NCBI RefSeq assembly: GCF_002155145.1
Contig: NZ_CP021323.1
Span: 992,001 to 1,056,000 of the forward strand
Direction of reading: 5' to 3'
DNA length: 64,000 bases
Source of the DNA: Kushneria konosiri
Lineage (GTDB): Bacteria > Pseudomonadota > Gammaproteobacteria > Pseudomonadales > Halomonadaceae
This document shows positions 52,297-60,028 of the stretch, one piece after another. A model generated the notes under the pieces. It did not search any database and was not told the DNA's origin. It worked only from the letters and a program-made list of their open reading frames with translations. The stretch's first letter is position 1. Each line of letters starts with the position of its first letter. The translations under genes were made by a program, and so were the position numbers.

Positions 52297-53248
52297 ATGA
52301 AGATCGAACGCCTCCCCCTGAATGCGCTGCGCGCCTTTGCCGAGGCGGCCCGCACGCAGAGCTTCAAGCACGCTGCCAATAGGCTGGGGGTGACGCCCGG
52401 TGCGGTCAGCCGTCAGATCAAACAACTCGAAGACCGGCTCGGCGTTACGTTTTTTTGAGAGACATGCCAACGGTGTCCAGCTCAACGAAATCGGACGGCA
52501 GCTGGCCCGGGACATCGACAGCGGTCTTGAAACGATCGCCGCGGGCGTCTCAACCGCTCGGGAAAGTGCGCGACACACCCCGATGCTGACGCTCAGCGCA
52601 CCGCCCACTTTCCTGCAGCTGTGGCTGCTGCCACGGCTGGCCACATTTGAGGCCCGGATTGGCGGTCTCGATATTTCACTGGAGTCCAATGACGCCCTGA
52701 TCGTCCCCACCTGGCGAGGCAGCGGGGCGCGTCTGGCGATACGCTATGGCCGCGGCCCCTGGCCGGACGTGACGAATTACCGGCTGTTGGGCGATGAGCT
52801 GTTCCCCGTCTGTACCCCTGCACTGCTCAAACAGCACGGTCAGCCCATGAAGCCCGCCGACCTGGCCCGTCACACCCTGCTGGAAGTGGCCTGGAACTCT
52901 CCACAGAGCGCCACCGTCCCGGGCTGGCAGACATGGCTCGAGACAGTCGGCGTCGCCAATCAGGTGTCGCCGCCGCAAAGGCGCTATTCGCTGTCCGGGC
53001 TGGCCGTGGACCAGGCCATTGCCGGGCGGGGCCTCATGCTGGCCAGTCTCCCCCTGGTGATGGACCGGCTGGCCAGCGGCGTACTGATGATTCGCCCCTT
53101 CGGCGAACAGCATGCCCTCGCCTCCCCCATGACCTACGACCTGCTGACCCCGGCGATCGGTGAAGCGTCGCCTGCCGTGGCACGTTTTGTCGACTGGCTG
53201 TTGCAAGAAGCCACCGTCTTCGACGGTGAGGCGAACAAGGCCCACTGA
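52297..53248 (+). pseudogene. LysR-family regulator, frameshifted in a T7 run
   Basis: Starts at ATG 52297 with the HTH sequence LPLNALRAFAEAARTQSFKH and reads to GVTFF then TGA at 52456. A run of seven T (52450-52456) marks the break: with six T the frame continues as GVTFFERHANGVQLNEIGRQLARD and then a complete LysR effector domain to 53248. So one extra T splits the gene; this is a frameshift mutation, a phase-variable tract or a sequencing error. The GcvA/AmpR-like branch is suggested. It would regulate the divergent EamA exporter. Confidence 0.85.
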
Positions 53249-53292
53249 GCCCAGCACCTCTATTGGCCGGGCCGCATGGTTGTTGATCAAAT

Positions 53293-53318
53293 AAAAAGCC
53301 CACCGTTGGGTGGGCTTT
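53293..53318. terminator. Terminator copy A (GCCCACC type)
   Basis: AAAGCCCACC (53295-53304) pairs with GGTGGGCTTT (53309-53318), loop GTTG, with A and T flanks allowing bidirectional action. Serves the LysR pseudogene and the small-protein gene. Identical over 26 bp to copy B at 53616-53641. Confidence 0.85.
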
Positions 53319-53340
53319 AGAGTAAAAACCGGTCGGCCAT

Positions 53341-53490
53341 TCAATTTTTACAACCATTCTTGTCGCAGGTAATTCTACTGCCTGAAGACACCCAATGATC
53401 TGAATGGTCTTTCGTGTCAAAACCGCAGCCGGTTTTCCCGCCTTTATTGCCTTTATGAACAACACCGGTCGGTATGTGCTTGACGGCCAT
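53341..53490 (-). CDS. 49-residue cysteine-containing small protein, function unknown
   Basis: The start at 53490 (MAVKHIP) has AAGGAGCGCTT upstream, a strong ribosome site; an open extension to 53544 is not needed. Small, basic and hydrophilic with three cysteines (22, 42, 47) and several His, ending in TCDKNGCKN; this could bind a metal such as zinc. I do not recognise the family with confidence. The gene is flanked on both sides by the same terminator sequence and is less GC-rich than its neighbours. Confidence 0.65.
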   Translation of the reverse strand: MAVKHIPTGVVHKGNKGGKTGCGFDTKDHSDHWVSSGSRITCDKNGCKN

Positions 53491-53615
53491 AAGCGCTCCT
53501 TTGATTAGACAAATTAACAGTAGCTTGATTGCAAATATCAACAACGCAACTTTTGCCTAATTCGTCATGAGCCAAACCATCAAGAAAACATTAACCACGA
53601 CTGATGCACAGAACC

Positions 53616-53641
53616 AAAAAGCCCACCGTTGGGTGGGCTTT
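53616..53641. terminator. Terminator copy B (identical to copy A)
   Basis: The same 10-bp stem (53618-53627 with 53632-53641) and GTTG loop as copy A, 323 bp away, placed just after the CbiM-like gene end at 53666 and before the small-protein gene promoter. Confidence 0.85.
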
Positions 53642-53665
53642 GTCATCATGCGTCTCGAGCGTCTT

Positions 53666-54349
53666 TCAGAGCGCGGGGCGATGCAGCCGGGCATTGAACA
53701 GCGGCCCGCGTGTCATGCCGGTGCGCCATTTGGCGAGCGCCAGCACGCCGAGATCGATCAGCGGTTCCAGAATGACCACGCTCATGTAGGCCACCCCGAA
53801 CGTGCTGACATTGACGAGGCTCTGCGCCGAAAGCCCCTCGCCGTAGAAGGCCCAGAAGCCGACCCAGAGCACGATGCCGCCCTGATAGGCGGTGGAAAGC
53901 GCCAGCGCCTGTCGATAGGTCACCTCAACGTAGGGCGTATCGCGTGGAATCAGGCGTCCGGCCAGCACGCTGATGCCCCACAGCGGCACGATCAGGGTGG
54001 TCACGTTCATGCCGTATTGCGGCAGGTCGAACGGCGCGAAGAAAAGCCCCTGAATCAAAAGCCCCAGCGCCAGGCCGATCGCCGTCGGGCCAGCCCCAAA
54101 CAGCAGCAGCAGGGTCGAGCCCAGAATCAGGTGGACCTCTGACACGCCCACAGCGTGGTGAGGCAACACCTCGAAAAAGCAGAAGACACACAGCGTGGCC
54201 ACAAGACTGCGACCGATCAGCGCCGTGAAGCCATCGCGGCCTTCCAGCGTGTGCCGTGCCAGACGCGCGGTCAGCCCGAAGGCACCGGCCGCGGTGGCGT
54301 AACTCAACAGGATTTTGGCGCCCGTGACGACGCCCGGTTCGATATGCAT
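53666..54349 (-). CDS. CbiM-like energy-coupling-factor transporter permease
   Basis: 227 residues with about seven hydrophobic helices. The N-terminus MHIEPGV keeps the CbiM-type His2 that helps bind cobalt or nickel, and the helix GPTAIGLALGLLIQGLFFAP is CbiM-like. The start at 54349 follows AAGGA. A cobalamin riboswitch lies just upstream, so expression should fall when B12 is plentiful, fitting cobalt supply for B12. No CbiN, CbiQ or CbiO gene is adjacent. Confidence 0.78.
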   Translation of the reverse strand: MHIEPGVVTGAKILLSYATAAGAFGLTARLARHTLEGRDGFTALIGRSLVATLCVFCFFEVLPHHAVGVSEVHLILGSTLLLLFGAGPTAIGLALGLLIQGLFFAPFDLPQYGMNVTTLIVPLWGISVLAGRLIPRDTPYVEVTYRQALALSTAYQGGIVLWVGFWAFYGEGLSAQSLVNVSTFGVAYMSVVILEPLIDLGVLALAKWRTGMTRGPLFNARLHRPAL

Positions 54350-54404
54350 GCGATTGATCCTTGCTGCACCCACCGTGCAGGGATGAGATGAATGGAAGTC
54401 GACA

Positions 54405-54562
54405 TGGCAGGTCTCCTGGCTTGCGCGTCATCACCCTTGCCTCGCCTTCCCGGCAGTGGCCAGTGGCGTGTGAGGCGGGCTCATCGCTTACAGTTGCGGG
54501 GGCAGCCGTGGCTTGTCCACGTTCCCTTTTCATTTGAAGCGGCAGGGCCGCTTCAACACCAT
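54405..54562 (-). promoter_or_regulatory. Cobalamin riboswitch
   Basis: On the minus strand the conserved elements appear in order: a GC hairpin (54536-54554), GGGAA, the B12 box GCCCCCGCAACTGTAAGCG (54485-54503), GCCACTG, GGGAAGGC and AGCCAGGAGACCTGCC (54406-54421). It sits in the leader of the CbiM-like gene, 56 bp before the ATG. The 5' limit is approximate. Confidence 0.93.
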
Positions 54563-54673
54563 GTCACCTGCATTCTATGCCTGGTGGGCTCGGGGAAGGC
54601 AACGCCTTTTTAAAGCGATGTCTGATAAAGAGACAGTGCCCGGACGACAGCGCTTGATCGCCGCTCCTGCTGA

Positions 54674-55456
54674 TCAGGCCACGCTGTCCATCGCGATAAC
54701 GCGCCCTGATGCGCCCTCCAGCACGCCATCGCGGATCGCAGCGATGACCAGGCAGGCCTCACGTCCGTCGGCGCCAACAAGGCGCTCCCCCTGTGCGTTC
54801 CATCCGCCGCTTCTGCCGCAGGTCTGCCAGCTACCGGTGTCGGAGATATGGTTGGAAAACAGCACCGGCATTCCGTGACGCCGGGCAATGCCGGCAAGGC
54901 ATTGAGCATCCGCCTCATATCCGCCGTCTGAAATCAGCACACTGGCAAGATACACCGCCGCCTTCCGGGCGGAAGCGGCATCACTGTGAATGGTGTGGAC
55001 AAAATCGGCGCAAATCGCCAGTGCGATGCGCACGCCGTTGACGGTGAAGAGACAGGCTTCATCACCCGGCGAGCAGTACGCCTCCTCCCCATCGTGCAGG
55101 TGCTGCTTGGCGTAAAACGTACGCGCCCCATCGGGAAAGCAGATGACCGCCCCGATGCGGGGCTTGCCGCCGTCGTTGATCAGCGGACCACCCGCGATCA
55201 CAACCATATTGTTCTCCACCGCGGCAGCAGACAGCGTTTTGAACGCCTCGGCATCGTATGGCATGGCAAGCGCTTCCAGCAGATCAGGCTCGTAACCAAT
55301 CAGCGAGAGCTCGGGAAAGACGATGACATCAGCGTCGTGCCGGGCGGCATGCTTGATATAGCGCAGATGCGTGGTCAGATTCTCCGCCACGGCACCGCGG
55401 ATAACCGGCGGCTGCGCCAGAGCGACAACGACATTGCCTGCATTTTCAGAGGGCAT
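54674..55456 (-). CDS. Carbon-nitrogen hydrolase, nitrilase superfamily
   Basis: 260 residues. The Glu-Lys-Cys catalytic triad is visible: Glu49 in FPELSL, Lys117 in YAKQHL, Cys149 in AICADF. It would cleave an amide or nitrile; the branch with CADF resembles omega-amidase/N-carbamoyl hydrolase types but the substrate is not clear. The start is uncertain: 55456 (MPSENAG) is used, 55468 and 55498 are also in frame. It is the last normal-GC gene before the AT-rich island. Confidence 0.85.
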   Translation of the reverse strand: MPSENAGNVVVALAQPPVIRGAVAENLTTHLRYIKHAARHDADVIVFPELSLIGYEPDLLEALAMPYDAEAFKTLSAAAVENNMVVIAGGPLINDGGKPRIGAVICFPDGARTFYAKQHLHDGEEAYCSPGDEACLFTVNGVRIALAICADFVHTIHSDAASARKAAVYLASVLISDGGYEADAQCLAGIARRHGMPVLFSNHISDTGSWQTCGRSGGWNAQGERLVGADGREACLVIAAIRDGVLEGASGRVIAMDSVA

Positions 55457-55814
55457 ATCCACTCGCATCCTCTTCACAAGGGCTGGAATACAGGACATGA
55501 AACCTCAGGGGCACCACAAAAGAGAAGGCATGGCTTTCAGGATCTATTGAAACGGAGGGGCATCTAATCTATAGCTGGTGGCGTGTCATGGGGAAGAAGC
55601 AGCGGTTTCGCCGCTATCGAATAGAAAATTAGCGTTTTAGGGACCAAAAAAGCGCGTGACCAAGAAGCAGGAATAAAACGTTGTTGTTCAGGCGAGGAAT
55701 GGAGACGGGTTGCTTTCGGCCAAGAGCGGCCATTGAGATCATTCTTATCCATACCGCTTTACTCATAGTTAAATTAGGAGTGCGGCGAGTAATTTATCCG
55801 TGTGAAGCAACTTG
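55457..55814. other. Gene-poor left edge of the AT-rich island
   Basis: About 360 bp without a convincing gene. A 62-codon minus-strand frame (55564-55752) has no family sequence. A short hairpin AGCGG-TTTCG-CCGCT lies near 55598-55612. The part from 55771 upward belongs to the hairpin that follows the DUF5677 gene. Confidence 0.5.
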
Positions 55815-55817
55815 TTA
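55771..55817 (-). repeat. attC-like sequence after the DUF5677 gene (left half only)
   Basis: On the minus strand the DUF5677 stop TAA is part of TAACAAG, and the following bases fold into AAATTA...TAATTT (55771-55776 with 55790-55795). This looks like the left half of an integron attC site; no matching GTTA end is seen, so the site may be cut off here. Confidence 0.35.
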
Positions 55818-56843
55818 CGATTTTGATTGGCTAATTCGAAGGAACGTATCCCCGACTGCCTGCTCGTATTCCCCAGCAATCTTACACATGACTATATGAT
55901 CAAGCGCTGGTTTAAGACATAGGAGTGTTGTAGTGATCTGATACAAGCTGATGGCTGTCGCGTGCGCTGGATCTGTCATGCCTGAGTTGCTTTGTCCCAC
56001 CAGCAGGATATCATGTCTCGCTTCACACAGCCCTAACCGACTTGTCATGCCTTTCGAACTAGCATGAATATTCTGGCTGGCCCATTTGTAGTACGGACGC
56101 ATATGATCCAATCCTACGTTCTTTTCAATTGCAGCAAAACCCACGCGCTGATGGCTTGGGAATATGTGCGCAGCCCAACCGTAAAGCTGTGAAAAAGACT
56201 TACCATACCTTCTGATCAGTTCATCATATTCCTTCTTGCAGTCGTCAATTTCTGCCTGTGAGGGGCCTTTTTCCTGCAGCCGGTTCTCGTATTTTTTATG
56301 CTCACGCATAGCGTCGTATGAATCTACAACATCATGAAAGTAGAACCTTTCCGCGCAATCTTGGCCTTGCTTGACAATAAACATTGCAGTGCAATTCACC
56401 TCATGAAGCGCCCTCCACCTAGCATGCGCCGCATCAGGAAACCCGGACTTTAACAGGCATAAAATTTCTTGTGCTATGTGACATGCACGCGCATGTTGTC
56501 GGACAACAACGTCAAGAACTAAGTCGTTGTTTTCGACAGCTTCTGGTCGATACGATTTGTTGAATTCTTCACCAGCCTCAGTACAAATGACGATGTGAGT
56601 CTCCAGTAAGTCAAACCCTTCTCGCCACCGCTCTAGATTTCTAGCCTCAAATTGGGTCGATAGCCTCCTCCGCTCCCACAACATCTGGCCTGTCGTCTTC
56701 TGCAACGATTTCTTTAGGCTTGCAACAATTTCTGGCGTTATTTCCGAGATGATATTTTCAATGTCGATATCCCGACATTCCACAGGATTGGCCTCTTCCA
56801 TCTCAGAAATGACTTTGATCAACTGATTGTGAAACGTTTCCAT
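55815..56843 (-). CDS. DUF5677 domain-containing protein
   Basis: 342 residues, soluble, mainly helical, no signal peptide. The core segment RARACHIAQEILCLLKSGFPDAAHARWRALHEVN (about 115-150) is the DUF5677 hallmark. Function is unknown; members are often found on mobile elements. Base composition is clearly lower in GC than the flanks, a sign of transfer. The stop codon TAA is followed by C, opening an attC-like sequence. Weak ribosome site (AAGAGCC region); probably transcribed from outside as in gene cassettes, by inference. Confidence 0.78.
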   Translation of the reverse strand: METFHNQLIKVISEMEEANPVECRDIDIENIISEITPEIVASLKKSLQKTTGQMLWERRRLSTQFEARNLERWREGFDLLETHIVICTEAGEEFNKSYRPEAVENNDLVLDVVVRQHARACHIAQEILCLLKSGFPDAAHARWRALHEVNCTAMFIVKQGQDCAERFYFHDVVDSYDAMREHKKYENRLQEKGPSQAEIDDCKKEYDELIRRYGKSFSQLYGWAAHIFPSHQRVGFAAIEKNVGLDHMRPYYKWASQNIHASSKGMTSRLGLCEARHDILLVGQSNSGMTDPAHATAISLYQITTTLLCLKPALDHIVMCKIAGEYEQAVGDTFLRISQSKS

Positions 56844-56961
56844 TCGAAGGCTCTTTTTTCATAACGACAAAATATGCGGCACCCGACGCAGGAGGACGTC
56901 CGGCGCCTGAAACATGCATACACTTCCAGCTTAAACACATGCCAAGCCCTGTAGTATCAGC

Positions 56962-57025
56962 TAACACCTATGCTCAGCCGCCGGCTTGGAGCAGCAGCGA
57001 AAAAAGCCGGCAGCAGCCCTAGTTA
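56962..57025 (-). repeat. attC-like site between the FRG and DUF5677 genes
   Basis: On the minus strand it starts with TAAC, where TAA is the FRG stop (GTTTAAC), and ends with GTTA about 64 bases later. The inner arms GCCGGCTT (56980-56987) and AAGCCGGC (57004-57011) pair perfectly and the outer bases pair imperfectly, the shape of an integron attC. Confidence 0.45.
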
Positions 57026-57742
57026 AACTCTTTTCTTAGCTTTCAGCCAGTTGAAGTGCCTAGAAAGACCATCTAAATCAGGAAAAATTCCTTCCTCATT
57101 GATATTGTATAGATTTAACTCATCAATGATTTCTTGCTTGTCCGCGCAAGGAATTATTATCTTTTTTAGCCTTTGGCCGATAAAAGGCTTTCCAATTTCA
57201 CCAAACTCAATTGACTCTCTAGGATTTGGATGATAAGTAAATCTTCCGTTTTGCCTTACGATTCTTGCCGCCAACCCACGAGGAATATAATGCTTTATCT
57301 CTTTTTCCTCTCTGTAGTCAAAGCGCTCTTCCTCGATCACGTTGCTTGGAAAAAATAGATAGATAGCAGCATCCTTATTAGGTTTCTCTTTACAGGCGAA
57401 ATACGTAGCCACTAGCGGGTTATTTGACCAATCCAAGAGTCTCGTGGCCAATCCGTGATGCTGAGCAATAGCTAAACATTCCAAATCATTTTCCGGAAGT
57501 CTGTCGTAGGCGATGGCTTTATTCCGCCATATCGAAAACATTGCCCAGTCGGATCCACCACGACAATCAAATTCGGATCTCCCAACTTTGGGCACCAAAG
57601 GCCAGCTTTCGTCTGCTTGCCCTCGAAATAACCAGCCGCCAACGCCCTCAACCGAACGGTACTGTCGAAAAATAGCTTGTAGTTCTTGAAGAGAACCTGC
57701 GCTGTAATGAACAGTATCGTCAGACACTCTGATTTCACTCAT
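57023..57742 (-). CDS. FRG-domain protein
   Basis: 239 residues. The name-giving motif WLFRGQ lies at 37-42 and the second signature AQHHGLATRLLDWSNNPLVATYFAC at 93-117. FRG proteins are found in accessory regions and in some anti-phage loci, but their biochemistry is unknown. AT-rich compared with the chromosome. The start ATG at 57742 follows a weak site. The stop TAA forms part of an attC-like sequence. It lies between two other cassette-like genes in the same direction. Confidence 0.85.
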   Translation of the reverse strand: MSEIRVSDDTVHYSAGSLQELQAIFRQYRSVEGVGGWLFRGQADESWPLVPKVGRSEFDCRGGSDWAMFSIWRNKAIAYDRLPENDLECLAIAQHHGLATRLLDWSNNPLVATYFACKEKPNKDAAIYLFFPSNVIEEERFDYREEKEIKHYIPRGLAARIVRQNGRFTYHPNPRESIEFGEIGKPFIGQRLKKIIIPCADKQEIIDELNLYNINEEGIFPDLDGLSRHFNWLKAKKRV

Positions 57743-57768
57743 TAAATCTCAGCCACTTGATTGAATTT

Positions 57769-57846
57769 CAACGCCGACAGCATGCGCGGCTTTGTAGTGG
57801 AGGCGAATCCGCAACGAATAAGGCGTCGCATTACCTGGCCTTGTTA
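57769..57846 (-). repeat. attC-like site between the MltR-like and FRG genes
   Basis: On the minus strand it begins TAACAAGGCC, with TAA being the MltR-like stop, and ends GGCGTTGAAA. The two halves are imperfect inverted copies with bulges. Length 78 bp is within the attC range, but the right end is GTTG rather than GTTA. Confidence 0.4.
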
Positions 57847-58359
57847 AGAGCTTAGTTGATAGCTCCACTCACGATGCCTAGCCCGGTCTGGCTTGTTGTA
57901 CTCAGGGCGATACCACAGCGCAAGCGACACTAAGATAACCGAGTTAATGTATAGCTGACGTGCATTACCGTCTAATCTGGTCCCATCCGGCGTATTCGCG
58001 TGCAAGTTATTACAGAGGTCATATACCTTGTTGTCTGTAAATGTGAGTCCATGAACCTGATGAGCGAATTCATTTCTGATGCGCCTGATAAGCTCACACT
58101 CCTTGTACTTAAGCTCTGTGATCAGATCTAGACAATACGCCATTTTTATACGTGTGCTGAACGAACCAAGGGGAGCATTACTTCCCTTGATTAATTCGTT
58201 GGATTCCTTACATTCGATAAAATGAGACTCCAAAAGTCTATGTAGCCGCTCATCAATTAAAGCCGCACCGACCAAGGCTGATCCTCGATCAGTCTCACCC
58301 TGAAATTCACCGAGGAACTGCGAGAAATAGTTCACGTCCTCATCGCGCACTGGACTCAC
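57844..58359 (-). CDS. MltR-like (mannitol repressor family) protein
   Basis: 171 residues, all-helical. The segments GETDRGSALVGAALIDERLHRLLESHF, NAPLGSFSTRIKMAYCLDLI and RRIRNEFAHQ fit the MltR/DUF4145-like fold (about 20-110). In E. coli MtlR lies with mannitol genes; here no mannitol gene is near, so regulation of mannitol is not implied. The start is GTG at 58359. AT-rich. Its TAA stop is followed by C, beginning an attC-like site. Confidence 0.8.
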   Translation of the reverse strand: MSPVRDEDVNYFSQFLGEFQGETDRGSALVGAALIDERLHRLLESHFIECKESNELIKGSNAPLGSFSTRIKMAYCLDLITELKYKECELIRRIRNEFAHQVHGLTFTDNKVYDLCNNLHANTPDGTRLDGNARQLYINSVILVSLALWYRPEYNKPDRARHREWSYQLSS

Positions 58360-58974
58360 CTTTTGCCCTTAGAAGGTATTACACTGCAGACTCGTATATT
58401 TACTTGAACTCGCACGCAGCCTCTGCAGGAAGGGCCACTCTGGGTCGTTAGAAGACATTTTATTCAAATTTCGATTGCATTCATTCGCATTAAATATAAA
58501 GCTGCAAATAAACTGATATTCACCACGATCTGACTCCACATATCTTCAAACCATGTACATGCAGCATCAAGCGTGATGGGGTGTATTCGGCGACAGCCCA
58601 TAACCTCAAAAAGACCATACTAATGCACGTCAACTAAATGTCACTTATCTTTACATTGGCTATTGGTCGATGCATGCCGAGCGCCGATCTATAGTTGATC
58701 GTCAAAAAGCGGCAAGGTCGCGAGATTGAAGCCATCCCTTGAAGAGATGGCTTGGAGGGGTCAGGAAAAACACGTGAGGCCAGTGAATGAGCTGGTGGCG
58801 ATCATGAGGTGCCACGAACCAGGCGTCGACGCTTAATGCAGGGTGATACGAATGAAACGGGTGAGAGCGCTATCGAATATTTAAATCATGGCGGGGGCGT
58901 TGGATATCCTGCCCGTTGATGATGATAACGGCTCTGGTACTACGGCGGACTGACCCGACAGAAGGTATGCATCC
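58360..58974. other. 615-bp gene-free right part of the island
   Basis: It holds a 29-codon minus-strand frame (58369-58458, starting MSSNDPEWPF) that cannot be judged, an AT-rich stretch, and a hairpin AAGCCATC/GATGGCTT (58729-58736 with 58746-58753). GC rises again after about 58680. No integrase gene, attI site, promoter motif of confidence or tRNA is seen. Confidence 0.5.
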
Positions 58975-59229
58975 TTAATAGTGATATCGAAGCTGCGCAA
59001 TCATCAGCGCGTCGTCTGTCACTTTATAAACAATTCGATGCTCGTCGTTGATTCGCCGGGACCAATAACCTGAAAAGCCGTGTTTGAGCGGCTCCGGCTT
59101 GCCCATACCTTCAAATGGCTGGCACTGGATTTCCCTGATCAGTTTGTTGATGCGCCCGAGCACCTTCTTGTCGGTTGTCTGCCAGTACAGGTCATCCTCC
59201 CAGGCATTCTCGGAAAACAGGCGCTTCAC
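58975..59229 (-). CDS. yoeB: YoeB-family mRNA interferase toxin
   Basis: 84 residues, the exact length of E. coli YoeB. The catalytic residues Glu46, Arg65, His83 and Tyr84 are all present (KPEPLKH, DEHRIVYK, LRYHY). It cleaves mRNA at the ribosomal A site when free of antitoxin. Its start overlaps the antitoxin gene by 4 bp. At the border of the AT-rich island, so it may help retain it. Confidence 0.95.
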   Translation of the reverse strand: MKRLFSENAWEDDLYWQTTDKKVLGRINKLIREIQCQPFEGMGKPEPLKHGFSGYWSRRINDEHRIVYKVTDDALMIAQLRYHY

Positions 59230-59477
59230 TCAAGAAGCGCCTTTTTCTGACCGTCGCCTTGCTCCAGCTCGGCCATGGACTCCAGCAGGCGGCGGGCGTT
59301 TTTGGGTGAGCGCAGAAGATAGGCGGTTTCCTGCAGGGCCTCGTAGTCTTCCAGCGAGAGCATGACCACCGAAGGCGCCTTGCTGCGCGTGATGACGATG
59401 GGCGCGTGGTCTTCACACACCTGTTCCATGGTTTTGGACAGCTGGCTTCTGGCAGCGGTATAGCTGATGGCATCCAC
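59226..59477 (-). CDS. yefM: YefM-family antitoxin
   Basis: 83 residues: DNA-binding N-terminus (VDAISYTAARSQLSKTMEQV) and a C-terminal part that wraps the toxin. The start codon is GTG at 59477, with AGGAG 9 bases upstream; longer frames to 59750 run into a neighbouring gene and are wrong. It binds and represses its own operon with YoeB as co-repressor, by family knowledge. Confidence 0.93.
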   Translation of the reverse strand: MDAISYTAARSQLSKTMEQVCEDHAPIVITRSKAPSVVMLSLEDYEALQETAYLLRSPKNARRLLESMAELEQGDGQKKALLE

Positions 59478-59532
59478 GATGTTTTCTCCTGTACAGATTC
59501 TTGTACGTACCAATAAGGCGCGCAATGGCTTT

Positions 59533-59919
59533 TCACTGCTGCCGGTCGTGCAGGCATTTTCGAGATACTGACGGTAATGGAAACACCACACCGGTCGTCG
59601 CCCAGCAGGCAATGACCAACGCCCGCCAGCCGTAAAAGTGCATCGCACCAGGCGGTGTCGAAGCCTCAAACGCGGGCGAAGACATGGCCAGCCGATGCGC
59701 CTGATAGTCCGCCAGCACTTCGTGGGCGGCCTCAATATCCCGCGGGGCAACCTGCACTTTCACGCCGCCCAGCGCGGTCTCCCACATCCACTGCATCGTC
59801 ATCAGATGCTCGTCGATGATGAAGGCCGTAACACCGCGGGATTCAAGCAGCCCCTTGAGCAAATGGGCTTCATGGGGAAAGGTGACACGGGCAAGCGTCA
59901 CGAGCGGACCGGTGGACAT
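59533..59919 (-). CDS. DUF2007-domain protein
   Basis: 128 residues. The DUF2007 fold covers about 5-75 (VTLARVTFPHEAHLLKGLLESRGVTAFI...GGVKVQVAPRDIEAAHEVL), a small domain that resembles PII-like signal proteins. A hydrophobic helix (about 95-115) near the C-terminus suggests membrane attachment. GTGGAG precedes the ATG. Function unknown. It is transcribed towards the toxin-antitoxin pair but with a 55-bp gap. Confidence 0.8.
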   Translation of the reverse strand: MSTGPLVTLARVTFPHEAHLLKGLLESRGVTAFIIDEHLMTMQWMWETALGGVKVQVAPRDIEAAHEVLADYQAHRLAMSSPAFEASTPPGAMHFYGWRALVIACWATTGVVFPLPSVSRKCLHDRQQ

Positions 59920-59985
59920 GACAGAACTCCACGAGCATGGCGGTCACCCCAGTGTAGCGCGGTCACTTTAGTGGATACGAATTAA

Positions 59986-60009
59986 ACGGCCGACAGAATT
60001 GTCAGCCGT
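59986..60009 (-). terminator. Terminator of the siderophore receptor gene
   Basis: A 10-bp stem (59986-59995 with 60000-60009, one G-T pair), loop of four, followed by TTTAATT on the minus strand. It lies 20 bp after the receptor stop. Confidence 0.75.
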
Positions 60010-60028
60010 GTATGCCATGGCAAGGAGG

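Noticed and set aside
53567-54142. 191-codon plus-strand frame over the CbiM-like gene
   Set aside because: It runs through a terminator hairpin and is an Arg/Gln/His-rich antisense shadow of the permease gene.
55564-55752. 62-codon minus-strand frame at the island edge
   Set aside because: No ribosome site or recognisable domain; composition fits chance.
57844-58359. MltR-like protein as a mannitol regulator
   Set aside because: No mannitol transport or dehydrogenase gene is near; only the fold is supported.
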